Shown here: positions 52,785 to 61,196 of the stretch, one piece after another
How the letters are laid out: each line of letters begins with the position of its first letter
How positions within the stretch are numbered: the first letter of the stretch is position 1
From: Poteriospumella lacustris
Taxonomy: Eukaryota > Sar > Chrysophyceae > Chromulinales > Dinobryaceae
Direction: 5' to 3'
Length of the DNA: 64,000 bases
NCBI GenBank assembly: GCA_008000375.1
Contig: SMOI01000086.1
Location: forward strand, 19,121-83,120
Position numbers and translations under genes: made by a program
Notes under the pieces: generated by a model
Database searches by the model: none
What the model saw: only the letters and a program-made list of their open reading frames with translations
What the model was told of the DNA's origin: nothing

Positions 52785-54269
52785 CTACACAGACATCTTC
52801 TTCTCTCCCAGTTTCGCGAGAGTCACACTATTGATCACTGACGGATTCAGGATGGCATTCAATCTAGCGACTTCTGCTTCTTCGAACTCCCAGAATTCCT
52901 CCTCGTCCAATTCACGACGCATCATGCAATTTGCTCTGAACCAATCGTTGGCGTCCCACATGTGAATGGGAGGCATTGCACTTCCAGAACGTTGACCAGG
53001 ATCGGTATCTGGCGACGTGTCGTCCGACTCGGCTTCTCCGCCGTCTCGTCTTGCTGAATCAGGGGGTTCCTGATTGTCTGATGCCATGATCCCTCTCATC
53101 ACCGACCCCTTCGTCGGTAAGGACGCGATGGGAACGTCGTCCCGCATCATCCAAGCCAAGGCCAACAACAATACGCGCACATAACGTGGACAGGACAGGT
53201 TGCCATCCTCGCTCATATGCACCGTGGGCAACTCGTTGCCTTCCTCGACTTGCGAGCAGGCGACGAACACTCGCAAGGTCATCCCATCCATTCCCAAGGC
53301 AGAATACCAGCATCTTGGTGAGGCTTCTTCAACCGATGCCGCCGTTTCCGACATCACACCACCTGTCCCCGCTTTCGTTTTTTCTACGGCTATCCACCCT
53401 TGCAACTCGCCATATGTTTGGGAAATGGCTTGGTGCCTGGTAGAGGCTGGCGAATCCACCGAAAAATCCCCAAAAGGCCTCTTGAATTCTCCCAACAAGA
53501 GCCTGTTCTCTCCAACCTTAACGTCCATGTCACAATACCCTCTGACAATCGTTCCTTTTGAGGCTTCGGCGACGTTTCCAGTTCTGTTATCTGGAGGTGG
53601 TCCCAACTGTGCTTCAAACTGTAAGCGATGACGGCGATTCTCAATGGTCATCGTAAATCCTTGCAAGTTGAGGAGCAAATCTTTGAGCCAGACTGAATAC
53701 GGTTCCCGAAAATGCTCGTTCTCCTTGACGGGTAGTTTCTTGTGGTGATAGATGAGAGCTCTGCGCAGAAGATCCAATGAACCAGCATAGGACTCCACCA
53801 ATGAGTCGTAACTCGCACGATTGCCATTGAAAAATTGCGCACAGCATAGCTCGTCGATGGAGGCGTCATCTGGCAGAGAAAAGAGGTTCCAGGGACATTT
53901 ATCCGGATTCCGTAAGTTTGCGTAGTCAAATTTACGCATCGCAACGATGCCAGTCTGTCGTTCGGATGGCCTCGAAACGGAAGAGGCGTCGATGATATCG
54001 ACGAAAGGAATCGCATTGATATCACATTCTGGGAACTCTGCATCCTGTAACATCTCAACCATTTCTTCGAAAGTGTTGGCCTCATGGATGGTGACGAAAA
54101 TGGCCTTTCTGGCCAGCTCCTTAGTCTTCTTTTTGGATTCCTCAAGTCGACTTTCGGATTCCTCAAGTCGACTTTCGGATTCCTCAAGTTGACGCTCCAT
54201 ATCTTCGTAGTTCATTTTTTGCCGCTTGCCTGGACGGTCCTCTTCACTGTCTCCCCGATGATGCTCCAT
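52785..54269 (-). CDS. Candidate PD-(D/E)XK nuclease-superfamily protein with coiled-coil leader
   Basis: 494 residues, single exon, AT-richer codons than the core genes. N-terminus: acidic stretch, a basic RPGKRQK cluster (possible nuclear signal), then a short coiled coil built from three LEESESR repeats (about 27-50). A region starting KAIFVTIHEANTFEEMVEML follows. At 247-263 a D-x(n)-E-x-K arrangement (GYCDMDVKVGENRLLLGEFK) with a following helix (SQTYGELQGWI) fits the PD-(D/E)XK core, as found in REase-type Crinkler-like effectors and their relatives. The C-terminus has LLLALAWMM and an acidic, Ser-rich tail. No HNH or kinase motif. Assignment is by pattern only; a relic of the same family lies 0.5 kb away. 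Confidence 0.5.
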   Translation of the reverse strand: MEHHRGDSEEDRPGKRQKMNYEDMERQLEESESRLEESESRLEESKKKTKELARKAIFVTIHEANTFEEMVEMLQDAEFPECDINAIPFVDIIDASSVSRPSERQTGIVAMRKFDYANLRNPDKCPWNLFSLPDDASIDELCCAQFFNGNRASYDSLVESYAGSLDLLRRALIYHHKKLPVKENEHFREPYSVWLKDLLLNLQGFTMTIENRRHRLQFEAQLGPPPDNRTGNVAEASKGTIVRGYCDMDVKVGENRLLLGEFKRPFGDFSVDSPASTRHQAISQTYGELQGWIAVEKTKAGTGGVMSETAASVEEASPRCWYSALGMDGMTLRVFVACSQVEEGNELPTVHMSEDGNLSCPRYVRVLLLALAWMMRDDVPIASLPTKGSVMRGIMASDNQEPPDSARRDGGEAESDDTSPDTDPGQRSGSAMPPIHMWDANDWFRANCMMRRELDEEEFWEFEEAEVARLNAILNPSVINSVTLAKLGEKKMSV

Positions 54270-54701
54270 TACTTCCGTGTATCGATGACGATAGGCGCAA
54301 AACTAAAACATACAAGAACACATGACTTGCATACACATGACAATTAAAGCAATGCCCATAGCCCATGGCTTACAGAGATGGAGTGCGAAGTGTTGTCTCG
54401 CAAACTGTTTTGATTCGATTGTGTTTTGGACAGCGGCCGATGAAAGGGTTGGAGACAACTCTCAGCAGGCAGATTACTGTACGGGGCGCCCCCGGGGGAC
54501 GCACGGTCGCACGGTGCAAGTATGTACTCAATGTTTATGATGATTACTGATGGTTAGAAAACCAAAGGTACCCCTACCTTGCATCCGCAGGCCGGAGAAG
54601 TTCCGCTTTGAGTCACTTTCGTTCCGGGTTGCACCCCCTTCCTACAACCTTGAAGGGCACCAGATACATTAAACGACGAGCTTCTCGCAAGCCATTGTAC
54701 C

Positions 54702-55763
54702 ATGCAAGCCAACGCGGCAACGAGGTTACTGGGAGAAGCGATGGGCTGCTCTCCTGCGATCGTCGATACACAGGCCATGATCCCCTCACGACCTTCGGGT
54801 CATGGACATTCCATGGACCGTCCTATCCCAGCTGTGTTGGACCTGTGTCTGTACTGCGTGGTGACCGACCGTTGCAGAGGTCACGTGCTGCCGTTTGGCG
54901 TGCGCCAGATGATCAAGGACTATACCTGGGTGTCGTTCGACAACGAGACGCTACGAGCGGCAGTGCGGTTGTGGTGCAGCGACAGAGCGACCGCGTATGA
55001 TCGCTACGGTGACATCAACGACTGGGAGGTGAGCAAGGTGACCGATATGACCGGGCTCTTCGAGAGCACGAAGTTCAATGACCGTATCGACCGTTGGGAC
55101 GTGCGCAACGTCACCTCGATGGAGAAAATGTTTCGCTTTGCGACGAGCTTCAACCAGCCGTTGGACACGTGGAACGTGAGCCATGTCACAACTGCTCAAA
55201 GCATGTTCCGGTGTGCCACATCGTTCAATCAGCCGTTGGACACGTGGGGCGTGAGTCAGGTCACCGACATGTGCTACATGTTCAGTGAAGCCACCGCGTT
55301 CAATCAGCCGTTGTCCTCGTGGGACGTGAGTCATGTTACTACCATGAGCCACATGTTCAGTGGAGCCTCGTCTTTCAACCAGCCGTTGTCGACATGGAAC
55401 TTTAGTCTGGTGACCGATATGTGTTCCATGTTCTGTAAAGCAGTGTCGTTCAATCAGTCGTTGTCCTCGTGGGACGTGCGTCAGGTCAAGTACATGAGCG
55501 ACATGTTCAACGGGGCTGCGTCGTTCAACCAGCCGTTGTCGACATGGAATGTCAGACAGGTGACCTATATGGGTGGTATGATCGCTGGAGCGGTCTCCTT
55601 TAACCAGCCATTGGATTCGTGGAATGTGAGCAATGTCACCGATATGAGTCGCATGTTCTACAACGCCACGGTATTTAACCAACCGTTAGATACGTGGAGG
55701 GTGTCGCTCCGTACCGAAACAGAGCGTATGTCCGAGTCGGCGGGCTGTAATCTGACATCGTAG
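54702..55763 (+). CDS. BspA/DUF285 repeat protein
   Basis: 353 residues, single exon, ATG at 54702. A short N-terminal region with VLDLCLYCVVTDRCRGHVLP and VRQMIKDY is followed by LRAAVRLWCSDRATAYDRYG, a typical lead-in to DUF285, and then about ten repeats of 25 residues of the pattern FNQPLDTWNVSxVTDMxxMF. BspA-like repeats form a leucine-rich-repeat solenoid used for adhesion or protein binding in many protists and bacteria. No signal peptide or membrane anchor is obvious, so it may be intracellular. The last repeats are Arg/Glu-rich. The paralogue at 56490 is decaying. Confidence 0.8.
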   Translation: MQANAATRLLGEAMGCSPAIVDTQAMIPSRPSGHGHSMDRPIPAVLDLCLYCVVTDRCRGHVLPFGVRQMIKDYTWVSFDNETLRAAVRLWCSDRATAYDRYGDINDWEVSKVTDMTGLFESTKFNDRIDRWDVRNVTSMEKMFRFATSFNQPLDTWNVSHVTTAQSMFRCATSFNQPLDTWGVSQVTDMCYMFSEATAFNQPLSSWDVSHVTTMSHMFSGASSFNQPLSTWNFSLVTDMCSMFCKAVSFNQSLSSWDVRQVKYMSDMFNGAASFNQPLSTWNVRQVTYMGGMIAGAVSFNQPLDSWNVSNVTDMSRMFYNATVFNQPLDTWRVSLRTETERMSESAGCNLTS

Positions 55764-56489
55764 CGTAGACATCTCAGCGGCTGACGCTATCGATGTATAC
55801 ACCGGTGTCTGGGAGAACTAATCCATGAACCGTTCCTCACCTCACGTTTACCACACAACGTGTACCACACGTTATCGGTGCCGGTCATCGGAGAGACGAC
55901 CATGGAATACACCCAATGCCACTGGTAGTTATCTTCTGTCTCGCTGTCTGTCGTCACCTCTACTGTTGGTCGATAGCTAACGGAACACCAGAATAGTCAC
56001 ATCGCGACATGCCTACATGTAAAGAGGTTCACCTCGTCTTCTGTGTAACTTAGACTGTACAACGTGAAGAGAGCGGAAGACGCACACTCGTCGACTACTC
56101 GTAACCGAGTATCATTGACCACCTAAATTCGAATACTAGCCGTATCCTGCGGTTCTTGACCCTGTTGCTGTAGTATGCTGTTGTCATCATACCACAGGCA
56201 GTGGTTCACACGTACTGTCCTTAATTCATTGACGCGTCTCGAGGGTCAGTCCAGTCTACACACGTCTGACGCTTTCTGAAACGGATCCGCCACCAGAGCC
56301 ATACTCCCCTTTGTGCACTTCACCAGAGCCTGACGGTATCTTCCGCACAACGGTCACGGCTCATCAGGTCTCGCTACAACGGCAGCACTTGACCTCTGCA
56401 ACGGTCGGTCACCACGCGCCTCTGCAATGGGCACCAGATCCTTTACAGAACGAGCTGTACAAACATTGTACCATTGTACCATTGTAGCC
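55764..56489. other. Intergenic between BspA genes, AT-rich
   Basis: About 725 bp. No gene recognised. It resembles downstream sequence of the second copy in parts (GGTCGATAGCTAACGGAACACCAGAATAGTCAC near 55967 against GGTCCATATCTACCGGAACACAAGGAATAATCAC near 57339), so the 3' flank was duplicated too. Confidence 0.55.
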
Positions 56490-57245
56490 ATGAGTTCCCT
56501 GGCAAGGGATGTGTGCTGCTCTCCTTTGATGATCGTCGATACACAGGTCATGATCCCCTCACGACCTTCGGGCCATGGACGTTTCACCGACCGTCCCATC
56601 GCAGTGGTGTTGGACTTGTGTCTGTACCGCGTGGTGACCGACCGTTGCAGAGGTCACGTGCTGCCGTTAGGCGTGCGCCAGACGATCAAGGACTATGTCT
56701 GGGTGGCGTTCGACAGCGAGACGCTACGAGCGGCAGTGAAGTTGTGGTGCAGCGATAGAGCTACCGCGTATGATCGCTACGTCGCGAGTAATGACTGGGA
56801 TGTGACCAAGGTGACAGATATGACAGGGCTCTTCATGAGACCTAAGGTTAATGACCGTATCGACCGTTGGGACGTACGCAACGTCACCTCTATGAAATAT
56901 ATGTTCAGCCTCGCCACCCGCTTCAATCAGCCATTGGACGCGTGGGATATGAGTCACGTCACAGACATGAGTGACTTGTTCTGCGGAGCCACCTCATTTA
57001 ACCGGCCGTTGTCGACATGGAACGTCTGACAGGTGACCAATATGCGTGACATGTTCTATGAAGAGGTCTCTTTAACCAGTCACTACACACGTGGAATGTC
57101 AGCAATGTTACCGATATGAGTCGCATGGAGGGTGTGGCAAGTCGTATAACCAGCCATTAGACGCGTGGAGGGTGTGGCGTGGCACCGATACAGAGCGAAT
57201 GTTCCCGTGGGCCGGCTGTAGGCCGTCCATGCGGAAGCTATCGTA
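56490..57245 (+). pseudogene. BspA/DUF285 paralogue, truncated
   Basis: Starts MSSLARDVCCSPLMIVDTQV and keeps the same lead-in (VLDLCLYRVVTDRCRGHVLP, VRQTIKDYVWVAFDSETLRA) and three repeats, but an in-frame TGA at 57027-57029 follows LSTWNV. Beyond it, repeat remnants (QVTNMRDMFYE, NVTDMSRM-like, and LDAWRVWRGTDTERMF) continue in shifted frames to about 57245. Clear decay of an intact 54702-type gene with repeat loss. Confidence 0.8.
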
Positions 57246-57633
57246 GCGGTGGATACAAGCCATTGATAAGCTGCACTGGTGACGTGAGGTATACGGTTCA
57301 GCACAATTAGAACTTTCTTTCGCCACCTCTACTGGTGGTCCATATCTACCGGAACACAAGGAATAATCACATCGGTACGTGACTTCATGTGTAAATAGTG
57401 TAACTTCTTCTGTATAACACGAAAAGAGTGGAAAATGCACACTCCTTCTCTAATACATTGTTTTCGGCATACCAGAGGCAGTGCACGTGTCGCACCCAAT
57501 TCCATGGGGTGGCACCTCCTCATGGGTACCACCCCCCTAGGGGTGGTGGTGCCACCCCCCTAGGGGGGGACGACCGTTCGCCTTTCTCATTTCTCACATG
57601 TGAATCGCATTCTTTGAACATTACCCCATAACC
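57246..57633. other. Intergenic upstream of small membrane protein
   Basis: About 390 bp; includes the 3' flank shared with the first BspA gene and the CCACCCCCCTAGGGG palindromes. No gene recognised. Confidence 0.45.
57510..57568. repeat. CCTAGG-centred palindromes
   Basis: Two near copies of CCACCCCCCTAGGGG lie 26 bp apart (about 57530 and 57554), with GGTGGCACC and its inverse between, all able to fold. Possible site of a lost insertion or a regulatory hairpin. Confidence 0.5.
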
Positions 57634-58035
57634 ATGAACCCTGAAATTCTTGGGAAATGTGGATTGGCGGCATTGGCGATTGCCTCTTATACAATCATCT
57701 CTGTTTCCGAGAAAGGAAATGGCATGAAACTTGGACCGGATGGTGCATTTGCGTTGGGAAGAAAGATCGACAGTGGAAACAAAGAAATTCTGTCTGAAAT
57801 ACGTGATCTCAAGAGTGACGTTGACAAAAGAATGGATGATTTGGCAGGCAGTGTGACAGTGTCCGATTCCAAGACAAGTAAGGAGTGGAAGTATCTCCGT
57901 GGACTCGCAACTCAGACTCATATCGTCGTCGAGCTCATGAAGAAGAATAACGTGACTGCTGATGACAGGGCGAAGAATATGAACGAAATGATTGCTGCTG
58001 GAAAGGCAGGTCCTGATCTGTCAGATGACGAATAA
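57634..58035 (+). CDS. Small membrane-anchored coiled-coil protein
   Basis: 133 residues. A hydrophobic N-terminal segment (LGKCGLAALAIASYTIISV) and then KLGPDGAFALGRKIDSGNKE, an EILSEIRDLKSDVDKRMDDL helix with heptads, and a helical acidic C-terminus (AGPDLSDDE). Natural composition, AT-richer codons. Could be a mitochondrial or secretory small membrane protein. Family not recognised. Confidence 0.55.
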   Translation: MNPEILGKCGLAALAIASYTIISVSEKGNGMKLGPDGAFALGRKIDSGNKEILSEIRDLKSDVDKRMDDLAGSVTVSDSKTSKEWKYLRGLATQTHIVVELMKKNNVTADDRAKNMNEMIAAGKAGPDLSDDE

Positions 58036-58586
58036 TTTGACCGACCGGTCGAGCGCTTCAGTTAGTTAGTTAGGCCAGGGTTGCGCCTGCTCAATTGAGA
58101 TCAGTCAGGTCAAGGAAACATTCACAAATCCAGCCTACAAAAGGACTGTATCGTTGGGGTTAGCCAAACACATTCATTTCCAAAGTTGCCAAGGACCTAA
58201 CCACCCTCCTCATTTCTGCCACCATTAACTCCATCTACTTGTGTGTCGCTGTGTCGCCTTGTCCCCCCATCGTCGGTTTCGTCTGGCGCTTCGCCGCCCC
58301 TCTGTACATGCACAGGCCGCCGTGTGCTGCTCACAGCGACGGCTGCAGCACACGGACACCCCGGTGGCCGATGGTGACCGCGCCGGTCACTTGACGACGC
58401 ACACCGCACACCGCACACCGCACACCTCGCGAGCCCCCGAGAAGAGTTCCTCCCACTGGCGCCGCGCCGCGCCGCACGGTACCGTTCACGACGGAGGAAG
58501 AGGCGTCACCTATGGGGAGCTCTGGCGGCGGGGGGCGCTCGTCGTACCGCTGGTCGTTGTGCACCGCCCCACCACTGCAGCGGGGG
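58036..58586. other. Intergenic region with sequence recurring from 51.9 kb
   Basis: About 550 bp. Around 58310-58345 it repeats sequence near 51945-51995 (GCCGCCGTGTGCTGCTCACAGCGA). CGCACACCGCACACCGCACACC repeat at about 58402-58425. No gene. Confidence 0.45.
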
Positions 58587-60546
58587 CTACGTCGGCAGCC
58601 GCTCGGCGAGCTGCTCAGCGCCGGCCACGTCCCACCAGCCGCCGCCATCGCCCGCGACGTCGTCGCCGTCGTCGCCGTCGTCGAAGCGCAGCGCGGCGGC
58701 GTCCGCGACGCTGAAGCGCGGCCGGCGCCAGACGACGCGCGCGTCGACGAACCGCCGCCACTGCCGCCGCAGCTGCGCAACGGCGGCGTCGTCGCGGAGG
58801 CGCAGGGCCTCGGCGCAGCGCAGCATCGCCGTCGTTGGCAGCTGCGCAGGCGGCGCATGCGGCGGGTGGTCGGCGAAGACAGCGGCGGCGACGGCCGCGT
58901 CGCCGTCGGGGCACAGCGCCGCGAGTGTCTCGGGCGTGTGGCAGCGGCGCGCGAGGCGCAGAAAGACCTCGTCGAGCGCGTTCGGCCGCGCGCGGCGCTG
59001 TCGGTGACAATCGTCCAGCGCCGCAGCGAGCAGCGTCGTCGTCTTCGGCGGCGGCGCCGCCCGCGGCGCGTGCGCGTCCGCGCCGAGCAGCAGCAGCAGA
59101 ACCGCCACCGGCGCCCAGCCGCGCGCGACCGCCAGCTGCAGCGACGCCGCGTCGGCCTCGACGCCCGCCTGCGCGAGCAGCAGCACGCGGTCGAAGCGCT
59201 GGGCCACCGACAGCGCCGCGCCATCGTCCGCGTCGGGCGACGACGGCGACGACGGCGCCGAGCGCGCGAACGGATCGGCGCTGAGGCGCGGCGCGGCGCT
59301 GGCGTCGGCGACGACGGCGGCCAGCAGCGAGCGGCCCTGCGCGTCCGGCGCCTGGGGATCGGCGCCGCGCCGCAGCAGCGCGGCGACCAGCTGCGTCGCC
59401 TGCGGCTCGGCGCTCGTCAGCGCGAAGAGCAGCGGCGACCGGCGCCGTGTGGCGGTGGGCAGATTCGCGTCGGCGCCGGCGTCGTCGAGCAGCTGCCGCG
59501 CGACGTCGACGAGGCCGCGGCGGCACGCGACGTGCAGCACCGCCAGCGGGTCGTCCTCGCCGCGGCCCGGTCGCGTCGGCGTCGCGTGGGGTTGGCGCCG
59601 TGGCGCAGCAGCAGCCGCACGAGCTCGGGCGCGACGCTGCCGTGGCGCGACACGACGACGAGCAGCGCCGTGGCTCCGTCGCGGTCGCTGCAGGCGTCGA
59701 CCTCGGCGCGCGCGTCAAGAGACACTCGAGCAGCGCGAGGACGTGCGGCAGCTGCTGGATCCAGTTCGACCAGCGCACGACGCTGAGCACGTGCGGCAGC
59801 CGCAGCGGTCCGAAGCGCTCGGCGGGGACGACGGGCAGGCCGCCCTCGACGAAGAGGCGCAGCAGCTGCGCGTTCTCCTTCTGCATGAGCACGGCGAAGA
59901 TGCCGATGGGCGGCGCGTCCTCGCGGCGACGGGGCAGCTGCACCCGAGCGCCGCGCCGCAGCAGCGCCGCCACCAGCGCCAGCTCCTCGCGCTCCGTCGC
60001 CATCACCAGCGCCGTGACGCCTTCGCTCGTCGCCGCGTTCACGTCGAGAGTCGGCAGCTGCAGCAGCGCCTGGGCGGCGGCGGAGCAGCCCACCGAGAGC
60101 GCGAACAGCAGGGCGCTGCCGCCGTGGCGGTTGTTCGTGTGGCCCAGCGCCTCGCCGACCACAACGGCCGCCTTCAGCTCCGCCTCTCGGCGACGGTCCG
60201 TGCACAGGTCACCGAAGTAGCGCAACCACTCCTCGGCGTCCATCGTCAGCCAGCTGTCCGTCAAGCCGCGCTGCGGGTTCGCCAGTAGCAGCCGCCGCGC
60301 GAGTCCGAACAGGTCGCAGCTGGCGGCGACTTGCCACAGCCCAGCGGGCCATGAAACTTGCGGGCCTAGCTGTAGCAAGTCTTCAAATACACTTTCACGC
60401 CGCTCCTTCAGCAGCTGTGGCAGCACGTTCGTTTTGATCTCGTTGGAGAGGCCGGCCTGCTCTCCCCCTGACGCCAGATGCGGGGCGAGCAACTCGCTCA
60501 ACCGCGCCCACTCGCCGCTCTTCCAACAGACGGTAAGCTCCTCCAT
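58587..60546 (-). CDS. Ankyrin-repeat protein with two apparent frameshifts
   Basis: Reading begins MEELTVCWKSGEWARLSELL at 60546 and passes through ankyrin repeats (for example DVNAATSEGVTALVMATERE, LALVAALLRRGARVQLPRRR). One base seems missing near 59715: frame 1 ends LALLECLL and frame 2 continues DARAEVDACSDRDGATALLV. A second seems missing near 59560-59590, after LLLRHGANP; frame 3 continues DDPLAVLHVACRRGLVDVAR and ends QLAERLPT at 58587. Both shifts have the same sign. The combined protein would be about 650 residues with roughly ten ankyrin units. Upstream (60557-60649) is a short open frame MTDHLWRAEIYKTWDDFATE ending at a GTAAGT; if it is exon 1, the start given here would lie inside an intron. 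Gene or early pseudogene. Confidence 0.55.
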
Positions 60547-61196
60547 CACTTACTGTCTTTCCCTTGCCAGACAGAGCGTTCAGCTTCGCCTCTGTTGCGA
60601 AATCATCCCATGTTTTGTATATTTCTGCTCGCCATAAGTGGTCAGTCACATCACGACGACGACGACGACGATGGTCACTCCTGTCGACCCAGACCCCAGA
60701 TCAATGTCTGGGCATCTGGTACACCACAGTATCTCGGAAAACACGACTTCCAGGACCCTTTTTCCCGAGAAGTAAACCCGGGCGACGGGTGGTGACGTCC
60801 GTCGTCCGTCGGTGCGGGCGACAGAGGTGCGTTGGAAAAGCCGTTGCGATTCGGTTGGCCCTGTGACCATCCGTCTCCTGCTTTCTTCGTCCTTTTGCAC
60901 CCCGTCGATCCTCGCCAACGCTGTTTGTCGAGCCTTCATACCCAATATTGGCTTCGTTAGGCTGGACTCTATCTGCGTGGTGAAAAAGTCGCCACAGATT
61001 CCCCTCAACCGTTGTCTTTTTCCAGCGACGCCCTTCACTGTTCTTTGACGGCGCCGCGGTCACTCGAAGTTAGATCTACATAGGAAGCACTTCACCCGAT
61101 AACGCTTCAGCTTGTGGACGACTGACAGCATTTCTCAGAGCAGATCAGTTCATTCTCTTTAGAAGTACCTTTTTTTTTGTTTTCGCCCGGAGAAGA
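60547..61196. promoter_or_regulatory. Divergent promoter region, ankyrin gene / hemerythrin-like gene 2
   Basis: 650 bp; contains a (GAC)n microsatellite at 60655-60671. A possible first exon of the ankyrin gene lies at 60557-60649. The run of T residues at 61170-61178 just before the ATG may be 5' UTR. Promoter role inferred from position. Confidence 0.4.

Noticed and set aside
54951-55682. Minus-strand repeat protein opposite the BspA gene
   Set aside because: Periodic only because the plus-strand BspA repeats are periodic; plus-strand repeats match DUF285.
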